From positions 62,001 through 126,000 of the forward strand of contig JAQTLX010000007.1 of assembly GCA_028714695.1 (NCBI GenBank): 64,000 bases of DNA. The letters are read 5' to 3'. The notes below the pieces were generated by a model. That model saw only the letters and a program-made list of their open reading frames with translations, ran no database searches and was not told where the DNA came from. Made by a program: the position numbers and the translations under genes. Position 1 is the first letter of the stretch; each line of letters begins with the position of its first letter. Source of the DNA: Ignavibacteria bacterium. GTDB taxonomy: Bacteria; Bacteroidota; Ignavibacteria; Tepidaquicellales; Tepidaquicellaceae. Shown here piece after piece: positions 1 to 9,902 of this stretch.

Positions 1-62
1 TCCTGTTTCTGAGACTTTCTTTTTGATAATTTTGTTCTCATAACTGAATGAATTAAACTACT

Positions 63-1433
63 ATGGACACAGAATTTTTATCACGGATGCAATTTGCTTT
101 CACAATCGCTTTTCATTATATATACCCGCCTCTCAGTATTGGACTTGGCGTACTCCTTGTCTTTATGGAAGGGATGTATATCGGAACAAAACAAAAAGTC
201 TATGAAAATATTACCAGATTCTGGATTAAAATATTTGCTCTGATTTTTGCTATTGGCGTGGCTACGGGTATTGTAATGGAATTTGAATTCGGAACAAACT
301 GGGCAGCGTATTCACGTTTTGTCGGAGATGTATTCGGAAGCGCGCTTGCCGCTGAAGGTATATTTGCGTTTTTTCTCGAATCGGGATTTCTCGCGATACT
401 CGTTTTCGGATGGAATAAGGTTTCGCCGAAAATGCATTTCTTCTCCACAATTATGGTATCATTGGGTTCTATGATGAGCGCGGTCTGGATTGTTGTCGCG
501 AATTCATGGCAGCAAACACCTTCGGGATATCATCTTGTAACAAATAACGGAGTGCTCAGAGCCGAGATAACAGATTTCTGGGCAATGGTTTTTAATCCGT
601 CATCGGTTGACAGACTGCTTCATACGCTTTCAGGCGCATGGCTTACAGGTGCATTCTTTGTCCTTAGCGTTTCGGCTTTCTATATTCTTAAAAACAGACA
701 CCTTGATTTTGCCAAGAAATCTATTAAACTCGCACTGGTTCTTGCAATATTCGCATCACTATTTCAGTTGTTTACGGGACATATGAGCGCGCAAGGAGTC
801 AGTAAAAACCAGCCCGCTAAACTTGCCGCGTTCGAAGGTCACTACGATACAAAACCTGCGCCGATGTATTTATTCGGATGGGTAAATGAACAAGATGAAG
901 AAGTTAAATTCGGAGTATCAATTCCCGGTATGCTGAGTTATCTGATTCACGGCGATACTCAGACTCCGGTTACGGGATTAAATGAATTCAACCCCGGAGA
1001 CCGTCCGCCCGTTAATGTTATCTTTCAGACTTATCACATGATGGTAGCAATCGGATTTACTCTTATTGGTATTAGTATATTATCAATCATACTGCTTAGA
1101 AATGAAAAGTTGTTCAAAAAGAAGTGGATGCTGAGAGTTCTTGTGGTTTCGGTCTGGCTGCCGCAGGTTGCAAATCAACTCGGCTGGATATCCGCCGAAA
1201 TCGGCAGACAGCCGTGGATAGTTTATAATTTGCTGAGAACGAAAGACGCTTTATCGAAATCAGTCGGAAAAGGTGAAGTTGTGTTTTCTCTTATTCTTTT
1301 TACTCTTATCTATGCATTGCTTCTGGTGGTTTTCGTATACCTTCTTGATAAGAAAATAAAGCACGGTCCTGATGAACCCGATGACTCTAACGAAGTTTAT
1401 TCGGAACAGAAAACAATATTCGAAAAAAATTAA
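63..1433 (+). CDS. cydA: Cytochrome bd ubiquinol oxidase subunit I
   Basis: This 456-aa multi-span membrane protein is the quinol-oxidising, haem-carrying subunit of cytochrome bd, which reduces O2 to water at the inner membrane with high oxygen affinity. The N-terminal segment AFHYIYPPLSIG carries the expected haem-ligand His (about residue 18). A second candidate haem His lies near residue 185 in LLHTLSGAW, and the conserved GRQPWIVYNLLRT lies near residue 380. The quinol-binding region begins at about residue 250 (KLAAFEGHYDT), and the protein is short, as in the short Q-loop class. It sits 13 bp upstream of cydB, so the two are one transcription unit. No cydX-like small ORF follows. Family assignment is secure. 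Confidence 0.97.
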   Translation: MDTEFLSRMQFAFTIAFHYIYPPLSIGLGVLLVFMEGMYIGTKQKVYENITRFWIKIFALIFAIGVATGIVMEFEFGTNWAAYSRFVGDVFGSALAAEGIFAFFLESGFLAILVFGWNKVSPKMHFFSTIMVSLGSMMSAVWIVVANSWQQTPSGYHLVTNNGVLRAEITDFWAMVFNPSSVDRLLHTLSGAWLTGAFFVLSVSAFYILKNRHLDFAKKSIKLALVLAIFASLFQLFTGHMSAQGVSKNQPAKLAAFEGHYDTKPAPMYLFGWVNEQDEEVKFGVSIPGMLSYLIHGDTQTPVTGLNEFNPGDRPPVNVIFQTYHMMVAIGFTLIGISILSIILLRNEKLFKKKWMLRVLVVSVWLPQVANQLGWISAEIGRQPWIVYNLLRTKDALSKSVGKGEVVFSLILFTLIYALLLVVFVYLLDKKIKHGPDEPDDSNEVYSEQKTIFEKN

Positions 1434-1446
1434 AGTCTGAAACAAT

Positions 1447-2463
1447 ATGGATTTGAATATAATTTGGTTTGTTCTTATAGGTGCCCTTTTGACAGGTTAT
1501 GCAATTCTCGATGGTTTTGATCTGGGTGTCGGCGCGCTTCATTTATTCACAAAAACGGATATGGAAAGAAGATTGACTTTGAATTCTATCGGACCGGTCT
1601 GGGACGGAAATGAAGTGTGGCTCGTAACAAGCGGCGGCGCTCTCTTTGCAGCATTTCCGGATATATATGCAACCGTTTTTTCAGGCTTCTATCTTGCGTT
1701 TATGACTCTGCTGTTCGTATTGATATTCAGGGCTGTCGCAATAGAAGTGAGAAGCAAACATGATAATCCGCGCTGGCGCTCCGCCTGGGATATTGCTTTC
1801 AGTGTTTCAAGCATTATTATCGCGCTTCTTATGGGCGTCGCTCTCGGAAATATAATAACAGGTATACCGCTCGATAGTTCAAAAGAATTCACGGGTACAT
1901 TTCTGAGTCTGCTGAATCCGTATTCTCTTATGGTCGGAATAACGACAGTCTCTTTGTTCACTATGCACGGGGCAATTTACCTTGTCATGAAAACAGAAGG
2001 CGGACTTCAGGCTAAAGTGCGCCTATGGGTTAATAATACAATTATATTTTTTGTGATTTGCTTTGTTACAGTTACTATGGCAACTCTGATTTATTATCCG
2101 TCGATGGTTTCGCATTTTAAAGACAATCCGGCATTGTTCCTTATTGCAATTCTCAATATGCTTGCTATAGCAAACATCCCGAGAGAAATTAATAACGGAA
2201 GAGAGTTCAGGGCATTCCTCTCATCCGCATCAAGCATAGGTCTACTTCTTCTGCTCTTTGCCATAGGTATTTTTCCGAATGTGGTACTGTCAAATCCGAA
2301 TCCGGAGTTCAGCCTTACTGTATTTAATGCCGCTTCATCACAGAAGACACTTATGGTTATGCTGATAATTGCCTTAATCGGTATGCCCTTTGTAATAGCA
2401 TATACTGTGATAATACACAAAATATACAAAGGCAAGGTTAAACTCGACGAAACAAGTTATTGA
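1447..2463 (+). CDS. cydB: Cytochrome bd ubiquinol oxidase subunit II
   Basis: This 338-aa membrane protein is the structural partner of CydA in cytochrome bd oxidase. The N-terminus contains the family-typical GYAILDGFDLGVGAL segment, followed by GPVWDGNEVWLVTSGGALFAAFP, which identifies CydB. About eight or nine hydrophobic spans are apparent. It begins 13 bp after the cydA stop and is followed by a repeat-containing non-coding stretch, so the operon appears to be cydAB only. No CydDC-type transporter genes are seen in this window. Confidence 0.97.
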   Translation: MDLNIIWFVLIGALLTGYAILDGFDLGVGALHLFTKTDMERRLTLNSIGPVWDGNEVWLVTSGGALFAAFPDIYATVFSGFYLAFMTLLFVLIFRAVAIEVRSKHDNPRWRSAWDIAFSVSSIIIALLMGVALGNIITGIPLDSSKEFTGTFLSLLNPYSLMVGITTVSLFTMHGAIYLVMKTEGGLQAKVRLWVNNTIIFFVICFVTVTMATLIYYPSMVSHFKDNPALFLIAILNMLAIANIPREINNGREFRAFLSSASSIGLLLLLFAIGIFPNVVLSNPNPEFSLTVFNAASSQKTLMVMLIIALIGMPFVIAYTVIIHKIYKGKVKLDETSY

Positions 2464-2824
2464 GGATTTAATAAATAAAAACGTAAGTTCAAATTTCAAA
2501 TTGCCGTTTGAACGATAAGTAAAGTTTAAATTTCATCCGCCTAGTCGGACAAAATTACAATTTGAAATTCAAAAATTGTAAAGTCCGGATATGTTTTATT
2601 TGCGCTTAAAATATCTTTCCGATTTTCAATAGTCTATTTTCCCATTTTCCGAATTTATCTTTTCGGTACAGCCCACGGTTTTAACCGTGGGTCAGTAAAC
2701 AAATAGTGCCTGAAACCGATTTAACGGTTTATAAAAATTATTGAACATATACCGTGACAAGAAATTACCGCTAAGAGAATACCATATTGATAGAAACCAT
2801 GAACTATATTGATTATATTTATTC
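2464..2824. repeat. Gene-free 361-bp spacer with a two-hairpin REP-like element
   Basis: No ORF is supported here. An imperfect inverted repeat built from AATTTCAAATTG and its complement lies at about 2490-2580. A strong hairpin follows: CCCACGGTT, TT, AACCGTGGG (2672-2691). After about 20 bp comes a second hairpin, AAACCG ... CGGTTT (2713-2730). The same two-hairpin arrangement, with the same upstream TTTATCTTTTCG, recurs at 58540-58616. This resembles REP/BIME-type elements mobilised by RAYT (TnpA-REP) proteins, but no such transposase is visible in the window. Confidence 0.7.
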
Positions 2825-3538
2825 ATGCAAAAAACTCATTCAACCGATAACTACGAAAAACTCGAAAAAGGCGCACTCATTCTCATGGAGAAACTTTTAA
2901 AGAAAGGTTTCCGAGCATCCATCGATGAAGATTCATTCCGCGAATATTCAATGAAAATATCACTCGAAGAAAAAGGAAATGTCTGCCTATTCTTCAGTCC
3001 TAAAAAAGATGAATACAAAATCACTCTGAAGGAAGTAAAAGACGAAAAAGACGCGGTTAAGATTTCGAAGTTGTGGGATTCAAAGAATAAATCCCCGAAT
3101 TCCGGAGGCGTCTATACAGATAAAGGATACGAAGCAGATGTCGACGGTTCATATATGAACGGTATCACTTCGTGGGCTTCGATAATCCGGAAAGACGGAA
3201 AAGTTTTAAAAGAACTCTCGGGAATAGTGAATACTTCGAATATTAAAAACTCACATCAGATTGCAGGCGAAATCAAGGGAGTCATCGAAACCGTTAAATT
3301 CTGCAAAGAACACAATATCAATAAACTCCGCCTTTATTACGATTACAACGGTCTTAAATACTGGGCAAAAGGTCTCTGGCGCGCAAAGATTTTTATTACA
3401 CAATACTATCAGGATTTTATGAAAGATGTGAAGATGGATATCGAGTGGGTTAAAATTGCAAGCCATACGGGCGTTCACTGGAATGAACTGACGGATAAAC
3501 TCGCGAAAAAAGCAATCGAAGACAAATTGAAAAATTAA
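2825..3538 (+). CDS. RNase H-like protein (ribonuclease HI family)
   Basis: The protein has 237 aa. The C-terminal about 135 residues form a type 1 RNase H domain that would cleave RNA in RNA-DNA hybrids. The presumed acidic catalytic residues are Asp in VDGSY (about residue 105), Glu in AGEIKGV, Asp in YYDYNGL, and Asp in the C-terminal NELTDKLAKKA, with a His in ASHTGVHWNE. The N-terminal about 90 residues are charged, contain no obvious viroplasmin motif, and I do not recognise them. The gene stands alone and converges with the rhomboid gene 16 bp downstream. The domain is clear but the precise cellular role is not. Confidence 0.82.
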   Translation: MQKTHSTDNYEKLEKGALILMEKLLKKGFRASIDEDSFREYSMKISLEEKGNVCLFFSPKKDEYKITLKEVKDEKDAVKISKLWDSKNKSPNSGGVYTDKGYEADVDGSYMNGITSWASIIRKDGKVLKELSGIVNTSNIKNSHQIAGEIKGVIETVKFCKEHNINKLRLYYDYNGLKYWAKGLWRAKIFITQYYQDFMKDVKMDIEWVKIASHTGVHWNELTDKLAKKAIEDKLKN

Positions 3539-3554
3539 TTCCTGACGGGAATAT

Positions 3555-4247
3555 TCATTTCAGATTCAGTTCGTCTTCGTTCTCAGATTCTTCTTCATCT
3601 TCTTCCTCTTCCCAATCGTACTTGGGAGGTTTCGGATCGGAATTTCTGAATATTACGGCGCACAGTACTCCGATTATCGCTCCCGATATATGCGCTTCAA
3701 AAGAGATTTTCGGGTCGGTAGGGAAAATTCCCCATATCAGTCCGCCGTACATAAATGTTACAAGCAGCGAAAGTCCTATTGACGCAGGGTCGCGCCTGAA
3801 TAATCCCACAAAAAATAAAAATGCAAGTATTCCGTAAATTAAACCGCTAGCCCCGATATGATATGCCGGTCTTCCGAAAAACCATACAAGAACGTTGGAG
3901 AAAAAATAAACGAATAAAAAGACCTTCACTGATGAATTTATATATGCATAGAAAAGAAATATCATAAGCACAAACAGCGTGATGCTGTTTGATGCGAGAT
4001 GAGAAAAATCTGCATGTATAAGCGGCGCGGTCAGAATTCCTATTAACCCTGAAATCTTATTTGGAAAAACACCCAGTACGCTTAAATCAAGTTTCGTGAA
4101 TTCCTCGAAGATTTTTATCAGCCATATTAATACAAGAAATGACGAAGATATGATTACGCTTATGCGGAATTTCGCTTTTCCCGCCTCTTCTTCAGGATTT
4201 ATGTCTTTTTTGCCCTCCCGGTTCAGAATGTCGTCTTCGCTGTACAA
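3555..4247 (-). CDS. Rhomboid-family intramembrane serine protease
   Basis: This 230-aa protein has about six membrane segments. The rhomboid catalytic Ser lies in the GASG motif (HIGASGLIYGILAF, about residue 133). The partner His lies in the following conserved helix (FEAHISGAIIGVL, about residue 185). A serine protease cleaving substrates inside the membrane is therefore predicted. A charged cytoplasmic N-terminus (about 30 aa) and a very acidic C-terminal tail rich in Glu/Asp flank the core. Substrates are unknown. It is transcribed towards the RNase H-like gene and is divergent from nrnA, with only about 60 bp between starts. Confidence 0.9.
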   Translation of the reverse strand: MYSEDDILNREGKKDINPEEEAGKAKFRISVIISSSFLVLIWLIKIFEEFTKLDLSVLGVFPNKISGLIGILTAPLIHADFSHLASNSITLFVLMIFLFYAYINSSVKVFLFVYFFSNVLVWFFGRPAYHIGASGLIYGILAFLFFVGLFRRDPASIGLSLLVTFMYGGLIWGIFPTDPKISFEAHISGAIIGVLCAVIFRNSDPKPPKYDWEEEEDEEESENEDELNLK

Positions 4248-4309
4248 ATATAATTTTTTTAATGTTTATTTTGTTGTTATAAAATACCAATTTAATAATA
4301 TTTTAACAA

Positions 4310-5335
4310 ATGGATAAGAATTTTACAGAAGTAAGAAATCTCATAAACGGGAACAATAAAATTGTGCTCACTACGCATCTTCTGCCCGACGGCGATGCAA
4401 TCGGCAGCGAACTTGCGCTCTATTACTACCTGCTTCAAAAAGGAAAAGAAGTCAGCATTATTAACCATAACGAATCTCCCGACCATCTTGAATTTCTTGA
4501 CGAAGATAAGATTATAAGAAGATACCGCGATAACAAGACCGAAAACGATAAAATTATTTCCGAAGCAAACTTGATTTTTATTGTCGATACCAATGAATAT
4601 GCCCGAATCAAAACAATGGAAGATTCGGTAAAAAAATCGAAAGCAAAAAAAATCTGTATTGACCACCATACCGGTATCGATAAGAACGGATTTGATAATT
4701 ATATTACAGATACAGAAGCGCCCGCCACATCAGAAATTTTATACGACTTTATTATCAGCGATGACGAAAAATACATCAATAAAAAAACAGCCGATAATCT
4801 CTATGCGGGAATAATGACCGATACAGGTTCATTCAGATATCCAAGAACAACCAAAAAAACTTTCCTGATATGCGCAGACCTGATTGATAGAGGTACTGAC
4901 CCCGTTGCAATGTACGATAAAATATACAATAATATACCGCAGGATAAAATTAAACTCCTTGCCAGGTTTATCGATTCACTTTCATTTCATTTCGGTAAAA
5001 CGCTTGTTGTAGGTATAGTGACAATGAATGATTTCAAAGAATTTCATTCCGATATTAAAGACGTCGAGGGCTTCTCTGCCTTTCTTATGACAATGAAGAA
5101 TATTAATGCGGGTTTCCTTATCGTGGAACTGCCCGATAGTTGTAAAATATCTTTCCGCTCAAAAGGCGATATAAAAATCAATGAGTTTGCAAAAAAATAC
5201 GGCGGCGGCGGTCATAAAAATGCCGCAGGCGCCACAGTCGAAAATACAGATATTCTCGAATTAAAGGATAAACTTATTAAAGATTATGAATCTTTTTTCA
5301 AAATTACAGAAAAATCCGGAATGGATTCTGATTAG
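4310..5335 (+). CDS. nrnA: DHH/DHHA1 phosphoesterase (NrnA-type nanoRNase/pAp phosphatase)
   Basis: This 341-aa protein has a DHH domain followed by DHHA1. The N-terminal motif LLPDGDAIGSE (about residue 24) and the CIDHHTG motif (about residue 117) supply metal ligands. KKYGGGGHKNAAG (about residues 292-304) is the DHHA1 substrate-binding signature. Members degrade short oligoribonucleotides (2-5 nt) and many also dephosphorylate 3'-phosphoadenosine 5'-phosphate. The symbol reflects the family and has not been proven here. The 3' end overlaps the next gene by 50 nt in another frame, which implies co-transcription. Confidence 0.88.
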   Translation: MDKNFTEVRNLINGNNKIVLTTHLLPDGDAIGSELALYYYLLQKGKEVSIINHNESPDHLEFLDEDKIIRRYRDNKTENDKIISEANLIFIVDTNEYARIKTMEDSVKKSKAKKICIDHHTGIDKNGFDNYITDTEAPATSEILYDFIISDDEKYINKKTADNLYAGIMTDTGSFRYPRTTKKTFLICADLIDRGTDPVAMYDKIYNNIPQDKIKLLARFIDSLSFHFGKTLVVGIVTMNDFKEFHSDIKDVEGFSAFLMTMKNINAGFLIVELPDSCKISFRSKGDIKINEFAKKYGGGGHKNAAGATVENTDILELKDKLIKDYESFFKITEKSGMDSD

Positions 5336-6863
5336 TATACTGGTTCTGTTCCATTTAATTGTCAGATTTATATTGCTTTCCAAATCTCTGCTTGTTATTG
5401 ACAGTTATGCCATCCCCGACGATGCATATCTATGCCTTACTATTGCGCGTAATATTGCCGATGGAAAAGGATTTCTCTACGGCGATTCATTCACAAACGG
5501 ATTTCAACCGCTGTATGTCTTTATTATGGCTCCTGTATTCCTTCTCCTGAAAGGAGATTTAATTGCTCCAATATATATATCGCTGATATTCCTGAATATT
5601 GTCAGCCTTTTTTCACTTTATCTTGTTTTTTCGCTGATAAAATTTCTTTTTAACGATATCTGGTCGGCATTTTTAGTCTCGTTATTTTATATCTTTACTC
5701 CTGTTATCATCAGAAATACATCTAACGGAATGGAAACCTCGGTTTCGTTTTTCTTCTTTCTGCTTTTATTTTATGTCTTTTATAAATATATGCAAACCGA
5801 TTTATCCAATATCTCGTCAAAAAAGATGTTTTTTTTCGGTGTGCTTTCAGGTGCCGGAATACTCGCGCGATTCGATATTCTGATTGCCGTTGCATGCATC
5901 GCAATGTACTTTCTTTGCTGTGTTAAAAAAACTTCGCTTAATTTAGATATAAAAAGACTGCTTTTCTTTGTATTGGGAATTATTTTGGTGTATTCGCCGT
6001 GGATGCTGTTATCTTACATTTACACAGGCGATATCTATCATATAAGCGGTAAATCTGTTCAGAAACAGGCTGATTCTTTGCTTAAGATGAGTACTAATTA
6101 TCTTCCGGTTTATATTAATATCACTTATAAATCCGTAAGGCAAATAATTCTGAATTATTGGTGCATCGGTATCTATAGTCTTGTACTGGCTTTTATGCTG
6201 AAATCCGTTTATAAATCTTCTATTTCCAAAACGGGATATCTTAGAAAACACATTGTTCTGATCACAACGTCTGCATTGATGTTTTTATCTTATACTTATT
6301 ATATCAAAGCCTTCTGGTATTTTGACAGGTATCTTTTTCCTCTGTTAGTGATATTTCTGATTCTTACGGGATATTTCGTTCATTTGATTTTATCGAATAC
6401 TGCTAATCACAAAACAAAGAGAATATTTCTGTTCGTTTCTGCAATTGTCATTATTGGTCTGAACGTATTAAGGCCGAATTTTTACAGATATTTTTATAAG
6501 TCTGATTTTCCGGAAAACGGATACTATAGGATTGGAAACTGGGTAAGTCAAAATTTCGACAGTAATACAGTGGTCGGTTCGCTGCAAACCGGGGCTCTTG
6601 CTTATTTCGCTAAAGATGTGAAAATTATCAATCTTGACGGGGTGGTAAATAAAGAATCCTATGATGCCGTTAAGAATAGCAAACTGATGGATTATATTAG
6701 GAGCAAAAAAATCGAATATGTTGTGGGCTGGAATTTAAATTATGATTTTATAAAATATAGTTCGGATAATTTTAAAGAAGATGATCTTATACTGATTAAA
6801 AAAATTGAGGGAATAAAATCCTATGATTATGACTGGTATTTGTATAAGGTAAATTACCGATAG
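5286..6863 (+). CDS. GT-C-type membrane glycosyltransferase (ArnT/PMT-like)
   Basis: This 525-aa protein has about ten to twelve hydrophobic segments and a soluble C-terminal domain. An early acidic motif, PDDAYLCLTIARNIADGKG (residues about 44-62), matches the first-loop catalytic Asp region of GT-C enzymes that transfer sugars from polyprenyl-phosphate donors. The acceptor is unknown. The chosen ATG lies inside the 3' end of nrnA (50-nt overlap). The first membrane helix begins about 12 residues later, which supports that start. Function beyond glycosyl transfer cannot be read from the sequence. Confidence 0.72.
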   Translation: MNLFSKLQKNPEWILISILVLFHLIVRFILLSKSLLVIDSYAIPDDAYLCLTIARNIADGKGFLYGDSFTNGFQPLYVFIMAPVFLLLKGDLIAPIYISLIFLNIVSLFSLYLVFSLIKFLFNDIWSAFLVSLFYIFTPVIIRNTSNGMETSVSFFFFLLLFYVFYKYMQTDLSNISSKKMFFFGVLSGAGILARFDILIAVACIAMYFLCCVKKTSLNLDIKRLLFFVLGIILVYSPWMLLSYIYTGDIYHISGKSVQKQADSLLKMSTNYLPVYINITYKSVRQIILNYWCIGIYSLVLAFMLKSVYKSSISKTGYLRKHIVLITTSALMFLSYTYYIKAFWYFDRYLFPLLVIFLILTGYFVHLILSNTANHKTKRIFLFVSAIVIIGLNVLRPNFYRYFYKSDFPENGYYRIGNWVSQNFDSNTVVGSLQTGALAYFAKDVKIINLDGVVNKESYDAVKNSKLMDYIRSKKIEYVVGWNLNYDFIKYSSDNFKEDDLILIKKIEGIKSYDYDWYLYKVNYR

Positions 6864-6919
6864 ATTTTGAGATATTATATAAACTTTGAAAAAGGTATTT
6901 TTGTTGTCAATATTTTATT

Positions 6920-8128
6920 ATGTTCGCAAAAATAACGGAAAATAGGGTTAATGAGGCATTAATTGTTGTAAATAGACTCGGAGGTTATGATTATGAATCG
7001 ATAATGAACAGTAATCTCGGCGATTTTACGAAAAATTTTGTGCTGCTGGAAAATAATAACTACAGTACAAAAGAAACTTTGATGAAATCAGTCGAAAAAT
7101 CCGTTAAACTCCTGATTAATTATACCGTGCGTCCGAAATGGACACTCCTTAATTATATTTTCGGAAGCATCGATTCCAAACCTTCGCGTGAGATAATGAA
7201 TAAAGTGGAAATTTTCACTTTCTATCATTATTACCTCGAGATGATAAGAAGCATTGCTTCGGATAATGAACAGGTATCCGTTAAAAAACTTAACGTGGAA
7301 TCGGCAATTGACAGCGTCAATAAAGATATTTATGAAAAACTGACTTCGGATATCACGAGCCTTAAAATTAAAAATCTGTTTGTTCAAGTTTTTAAACTCA
7401 AATACGGCGACCAGACGGAAATAAGTCTCGATATGAGCGTTCCGTTTTCATTTATTAAACTGTTCCTTGAAGATAAAGGCTATAATGATCTGCTCGTAAA
7501 ATTCGGAAGTGACTTCGATGAATTTACGGATGTCGAACTTAAAACAATAATTAAAATCCTTTCAGGAAAATATTTCAAATACGAAAATACTGAAGCATTA
7601 AAAGTTGACGACGTCTTTATTCAAACTTCAACTGCGCACGCTGAAAAACATAATGTTCAGACCGCAGGAGTCATTGAAAAGACCGAAGAACCCTTTAAAG
7701 AGACTGTAAAAGAACCTGTCGAAGATTTTGTAAAAAGACCCGTGAAAAAATTCTTTGAGGAACCCGCGAAAGTAAACGCTAAAGAGTCCTTTAAAGAAAC
7801 CGTGAAAGAAGTTGAAAAAAACGTTCAGCCGGAACCGGAGAAATTCGAGACGCCGCATGACGCTTACACGCAGGAAGAAAAACAGGGACATTCGCTGAGA
7901 TATCTTTTTAAAGAGGATGAAATCAGGGCTATTTCTAAAAAAGTATTCAATGGTCAAAGAACATTGATGATCGATGCGCTCGAGGAAATTGAAAAATTAA
8001 ATTCATGGAGAGAAACAACCGGATTACTAAAAAACATTTTTAAAAATAATAAAGTAAATTATTACGATAAAAACGTGATACTCTTTGTAGATATCCTTAG
8101 CGATTATTTCGAAAAGAGAGAGAGATAA
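6920..8128 (+). CDS. Unknown 402-aa charged protein with a Lys/Glu/Pro repeat linker
   Basis: I do not recognise this protein. It has no signal peptide or membrane segment. Residues 1-225 look globular and alpha-helical. Residues about 240-310 form a low-complexity linker of repeated units such as KEPVEDFVK, RPVKKFFEEPAK and ESFKETVKEVEK. A C-terminal helical segment of about 90 residues follows (from HSLRYLFKEDEIRAIS). It ends 3 bp before the obgE start, so it is likely co-transcribed with obgE-surE. A cytoplasmic scaffold or adaptor is possible but unproven. Confidence 0.7.
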   Translation: MFAKITENRVNEALIVVNRLGGYDYESIMNSNLGDFTKNFVLLENNNYSTKETLMKSVEKSVKLLINYTVRPKWTLLNYIFGSIDSKPSREIMNKVEIFTFYHYYLEMIRSIASDNEQVSVKKLNVESAIDSVNKDIYEKLTSDITSLKIKNLFVQVFKLKYGDQTEISLDMSVPFSFIKLFLEDKGYNDLLVKFGSDFDEFTDVELKTIIKILSGKYFKYENTEALKVDDVFIQTSTAHAEKHNVQTAGVIEKTEEPFKETVKEPVEDFVKRPVKKFFEEPAKVNAKESFKETVKEVEKNVQPEPEKFETPHDAYTQEEKQGHSLRYLFKEDEIRAISKKVFNGQRTLMIDALEEIEKLNSWRETTGLLKNIFKNNKVNYYDKNVILFVDILSDYFEKRER

Positions 8129-8131
8129 AAT

Positions 8132-9139
8132 TTGTTTATAGATTATGTTAAAATATTCTTGAAATCAGGCGACGGCGGCAACGGCTGCATAAGTTTCAGA
8201 CGCGAGAAATATGTCCCTAAAGGCGGTCCGAACGGCGGCGACGGCGGCAACGGCGGCAACGTTGTGTTTAAAGCATCATCGCAGTTGTCGACACTCATCG
8301 ATTTCACTTACCAGCGCCATCATAAAGCGGGAAGAGGAGTACACGGACAGGGCGGAGATAAAAACGGAAAGAACGGAAAAGATGAATTAATCCTCGTTCC
8401 CTGCGGCAGTATAGTGAAAAATTTCGAAACGAATGAAATTGTAGCCGAACTTCTTAATGACGGCGAAGAAAGAATTATTCTGCACGGAGGCAGAGGCGGA
8501 AAAGGAAATACTCACTTCAAGTCATCTATAAACAGAACACCGCGCTTTGCGGAAAAAGGCGGCTCAGGCGAAGAAATGACAGTGGTCATCGAACTGAAAC
8601 TCATCGCCGATATCGGTCTTGTCGGTTTTCCGAACGCGGGCAAGTCAACTCTTATTTCGAAAATATCTTCCGCCAAACCGAAGATTGCGGACTATCCTTT
8701 CACTACTCTTAAACCGAATCTCGGTATAGTGAAATATAAGGAGTACTATTCATTCGTTGTTGCGGATATTCCGGGAATTATCGAAGGCGCGTCAACAGGC
8801 AAAGGGCTTGGAATACAGTTCCTTAAACATATAGAAAGAACACGCATACTGCTGTTCATGATAGACGCAACTCATTTGAAACTCGAAGACAAAAAGTTTT
8901 TAAAAGATTATAAAGTGCTGCTGAAGGAACTCGAAGATTATGAAGCAAATCTTATCGATAAACCGAGAATAATATGCTTTACTAAAATCGACGCCGTAAG
9001 CGGCGAACTCAGAAAAAAATTAAAAAATGTCAGGACTTCGGGAATAGATAAAATTCTCATTAGTTCCGTTACGGGCGAAAATCTTCAGGAACTTAAGGAC
9101 CTGCTCTGGAAAAAGTTAAAAGAATTGAACGCGAAATGA
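8132..9139 (+). CDS. obgE: Obg-family GTPase
   Basis: This 335-aa GTPase is involved in late 50S ribosome assembly and stress signalling. It starts at a TTG preceded by a purine-rich GAGAGAGAGA. The Gly-rich Obg fold spans residues 1-158 (GDGGNGCISFRREKYVPKGG and similar). The G domain shows G1 GFPNAGKST (about residue 165), G3 DIPGIIEGAS and G4 FTKID. The optional C-terminal OCT domain is absent. The stop overlaps the surE start by 4 nt (ATGA), indicating translational coupling. Confidence 0.96.
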   Translation: MFIDYVKIFLKSGDGGNGCISFRREKYVPKGGPNGGDGGNGGNVVFKASSQLSTLIDFTYQRHHKAGRGVHGQGGDKNGKNGKDELILVPCGSIVKNFETNEIVAELLNDGEERIILHGGRGGKGNTHFKSSINRTPRFAEKGGSGEEMTVVIELKLIADIGLVGFPNAGKSTLISKISSAKPKIADYPFTTLKPNLGIVKYKEYYSFVVADIPGIIEGASTGKGLGIQFLKHIERTRILLFMIDATHLKLEDKKFLKDYKVLLKELEDYEANLIDKPRIICFTKIDAVSGELRKKLKNVRTSGIDKILISSVTGENLQELKDLLWKKLKELNAK

Positions 9140-9894
9140 AAAAACCTCTGATACTTATCTGCAATGACGACGGCATCGAAGCCGACGGTATTAAAGCGCT
9201 TACAAAAGAAATCAGGAAATTCGCAGACGTGTTTGTTGCCGCTCCGCATACACAGCAAAGCGCCGTGGGACATTCAATCACAATGGCGAATCCCATACGA
9301 GTCAGGAAAACACTTATGTTCCGCGATTTCTACGGATATGCGGTAGAAGGCACGCCTGCCGATTCTGTTAAGATTGCCGTGCATACGCTTCTTAAAGGAA
9401 AGAAAATCGACCTCGTGATATCCGGAATAAATCAGGGCGCGAATACGGCTATAAATATTATTTACTCGGGAACTGTATCAGCCGCGACCGAAGGCACTAT
9501 TCTGGGGCTGCCGTCAATCGCGGTTTCGCTTACGAGTTATACTTACACCGATTTTTCGGCGGCTGCAAAATTCGCATCGAAACTCGCAAAGATAGTACTT
9601 AAGAACGGTCTCCCGAAAGGCACACTGCTGAACGTGAATGTACCGGCAGTTAAAAAAGTCAAAGGCGCAAAAGTTACAATGCAGGGAAAGTCAAACTGGG
9701 ACGATAATTATGAAATCCGCCTTGACCCCGCAAACAGACAGTATTTCTGGCTTACAGGCAGTATGAACAAAATGGATAAGACAACCGACTTCGACGTTAA
9801 AGCAGTCGACGAAGGAATTATTTCCGTTACACCGATTCATTATGACCTGACCGATTATAAGTTTTACGAAAAAATGAAAAACTGGAAACTGTAA
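9136..9894 (+). CDS. surE: 5'/3'-nucleotidase SurE
   Basis: This 252-aa protein is a metal-dependent nucleoside monophosphate phosphatase. The N-terminal ICNDDGIEADGI carries the metal-binding Asp pair. SGINQGANTAINIIYSGTV and GTPADSVKIA are typical SurE segments. The start overlaps the obgE stop by 4 nt, and a YdeI-like gene follows after 8 bp, so all three probably share one transcript. Length is normal for the family. Confidence 0.95.
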   Translation: MKKPLILICNDDGIEADGIKALTKEIRKFADVFVAAPHTQQSAVGHSITMANPIRVRKTLMFRDFYGYAVEGTPADSVKIAVHTLLKGKKIDLVISGINQGANTAINIIYSGTVSAATEGTILGLPSIAVSLTSYTYTDFSAAAKFASKLAKIVLKNGLPKGTLLNVNVPAVKKVKGAKVTMQGKSNWDDNYEIRLDPANRQYFWLTGSMNKMDKTTDFDVKAVDEGIISVTPIHYDLTDYKFYEKMKNWKL

Positions 9895-9902
9895 ATTTCT
9901 TT

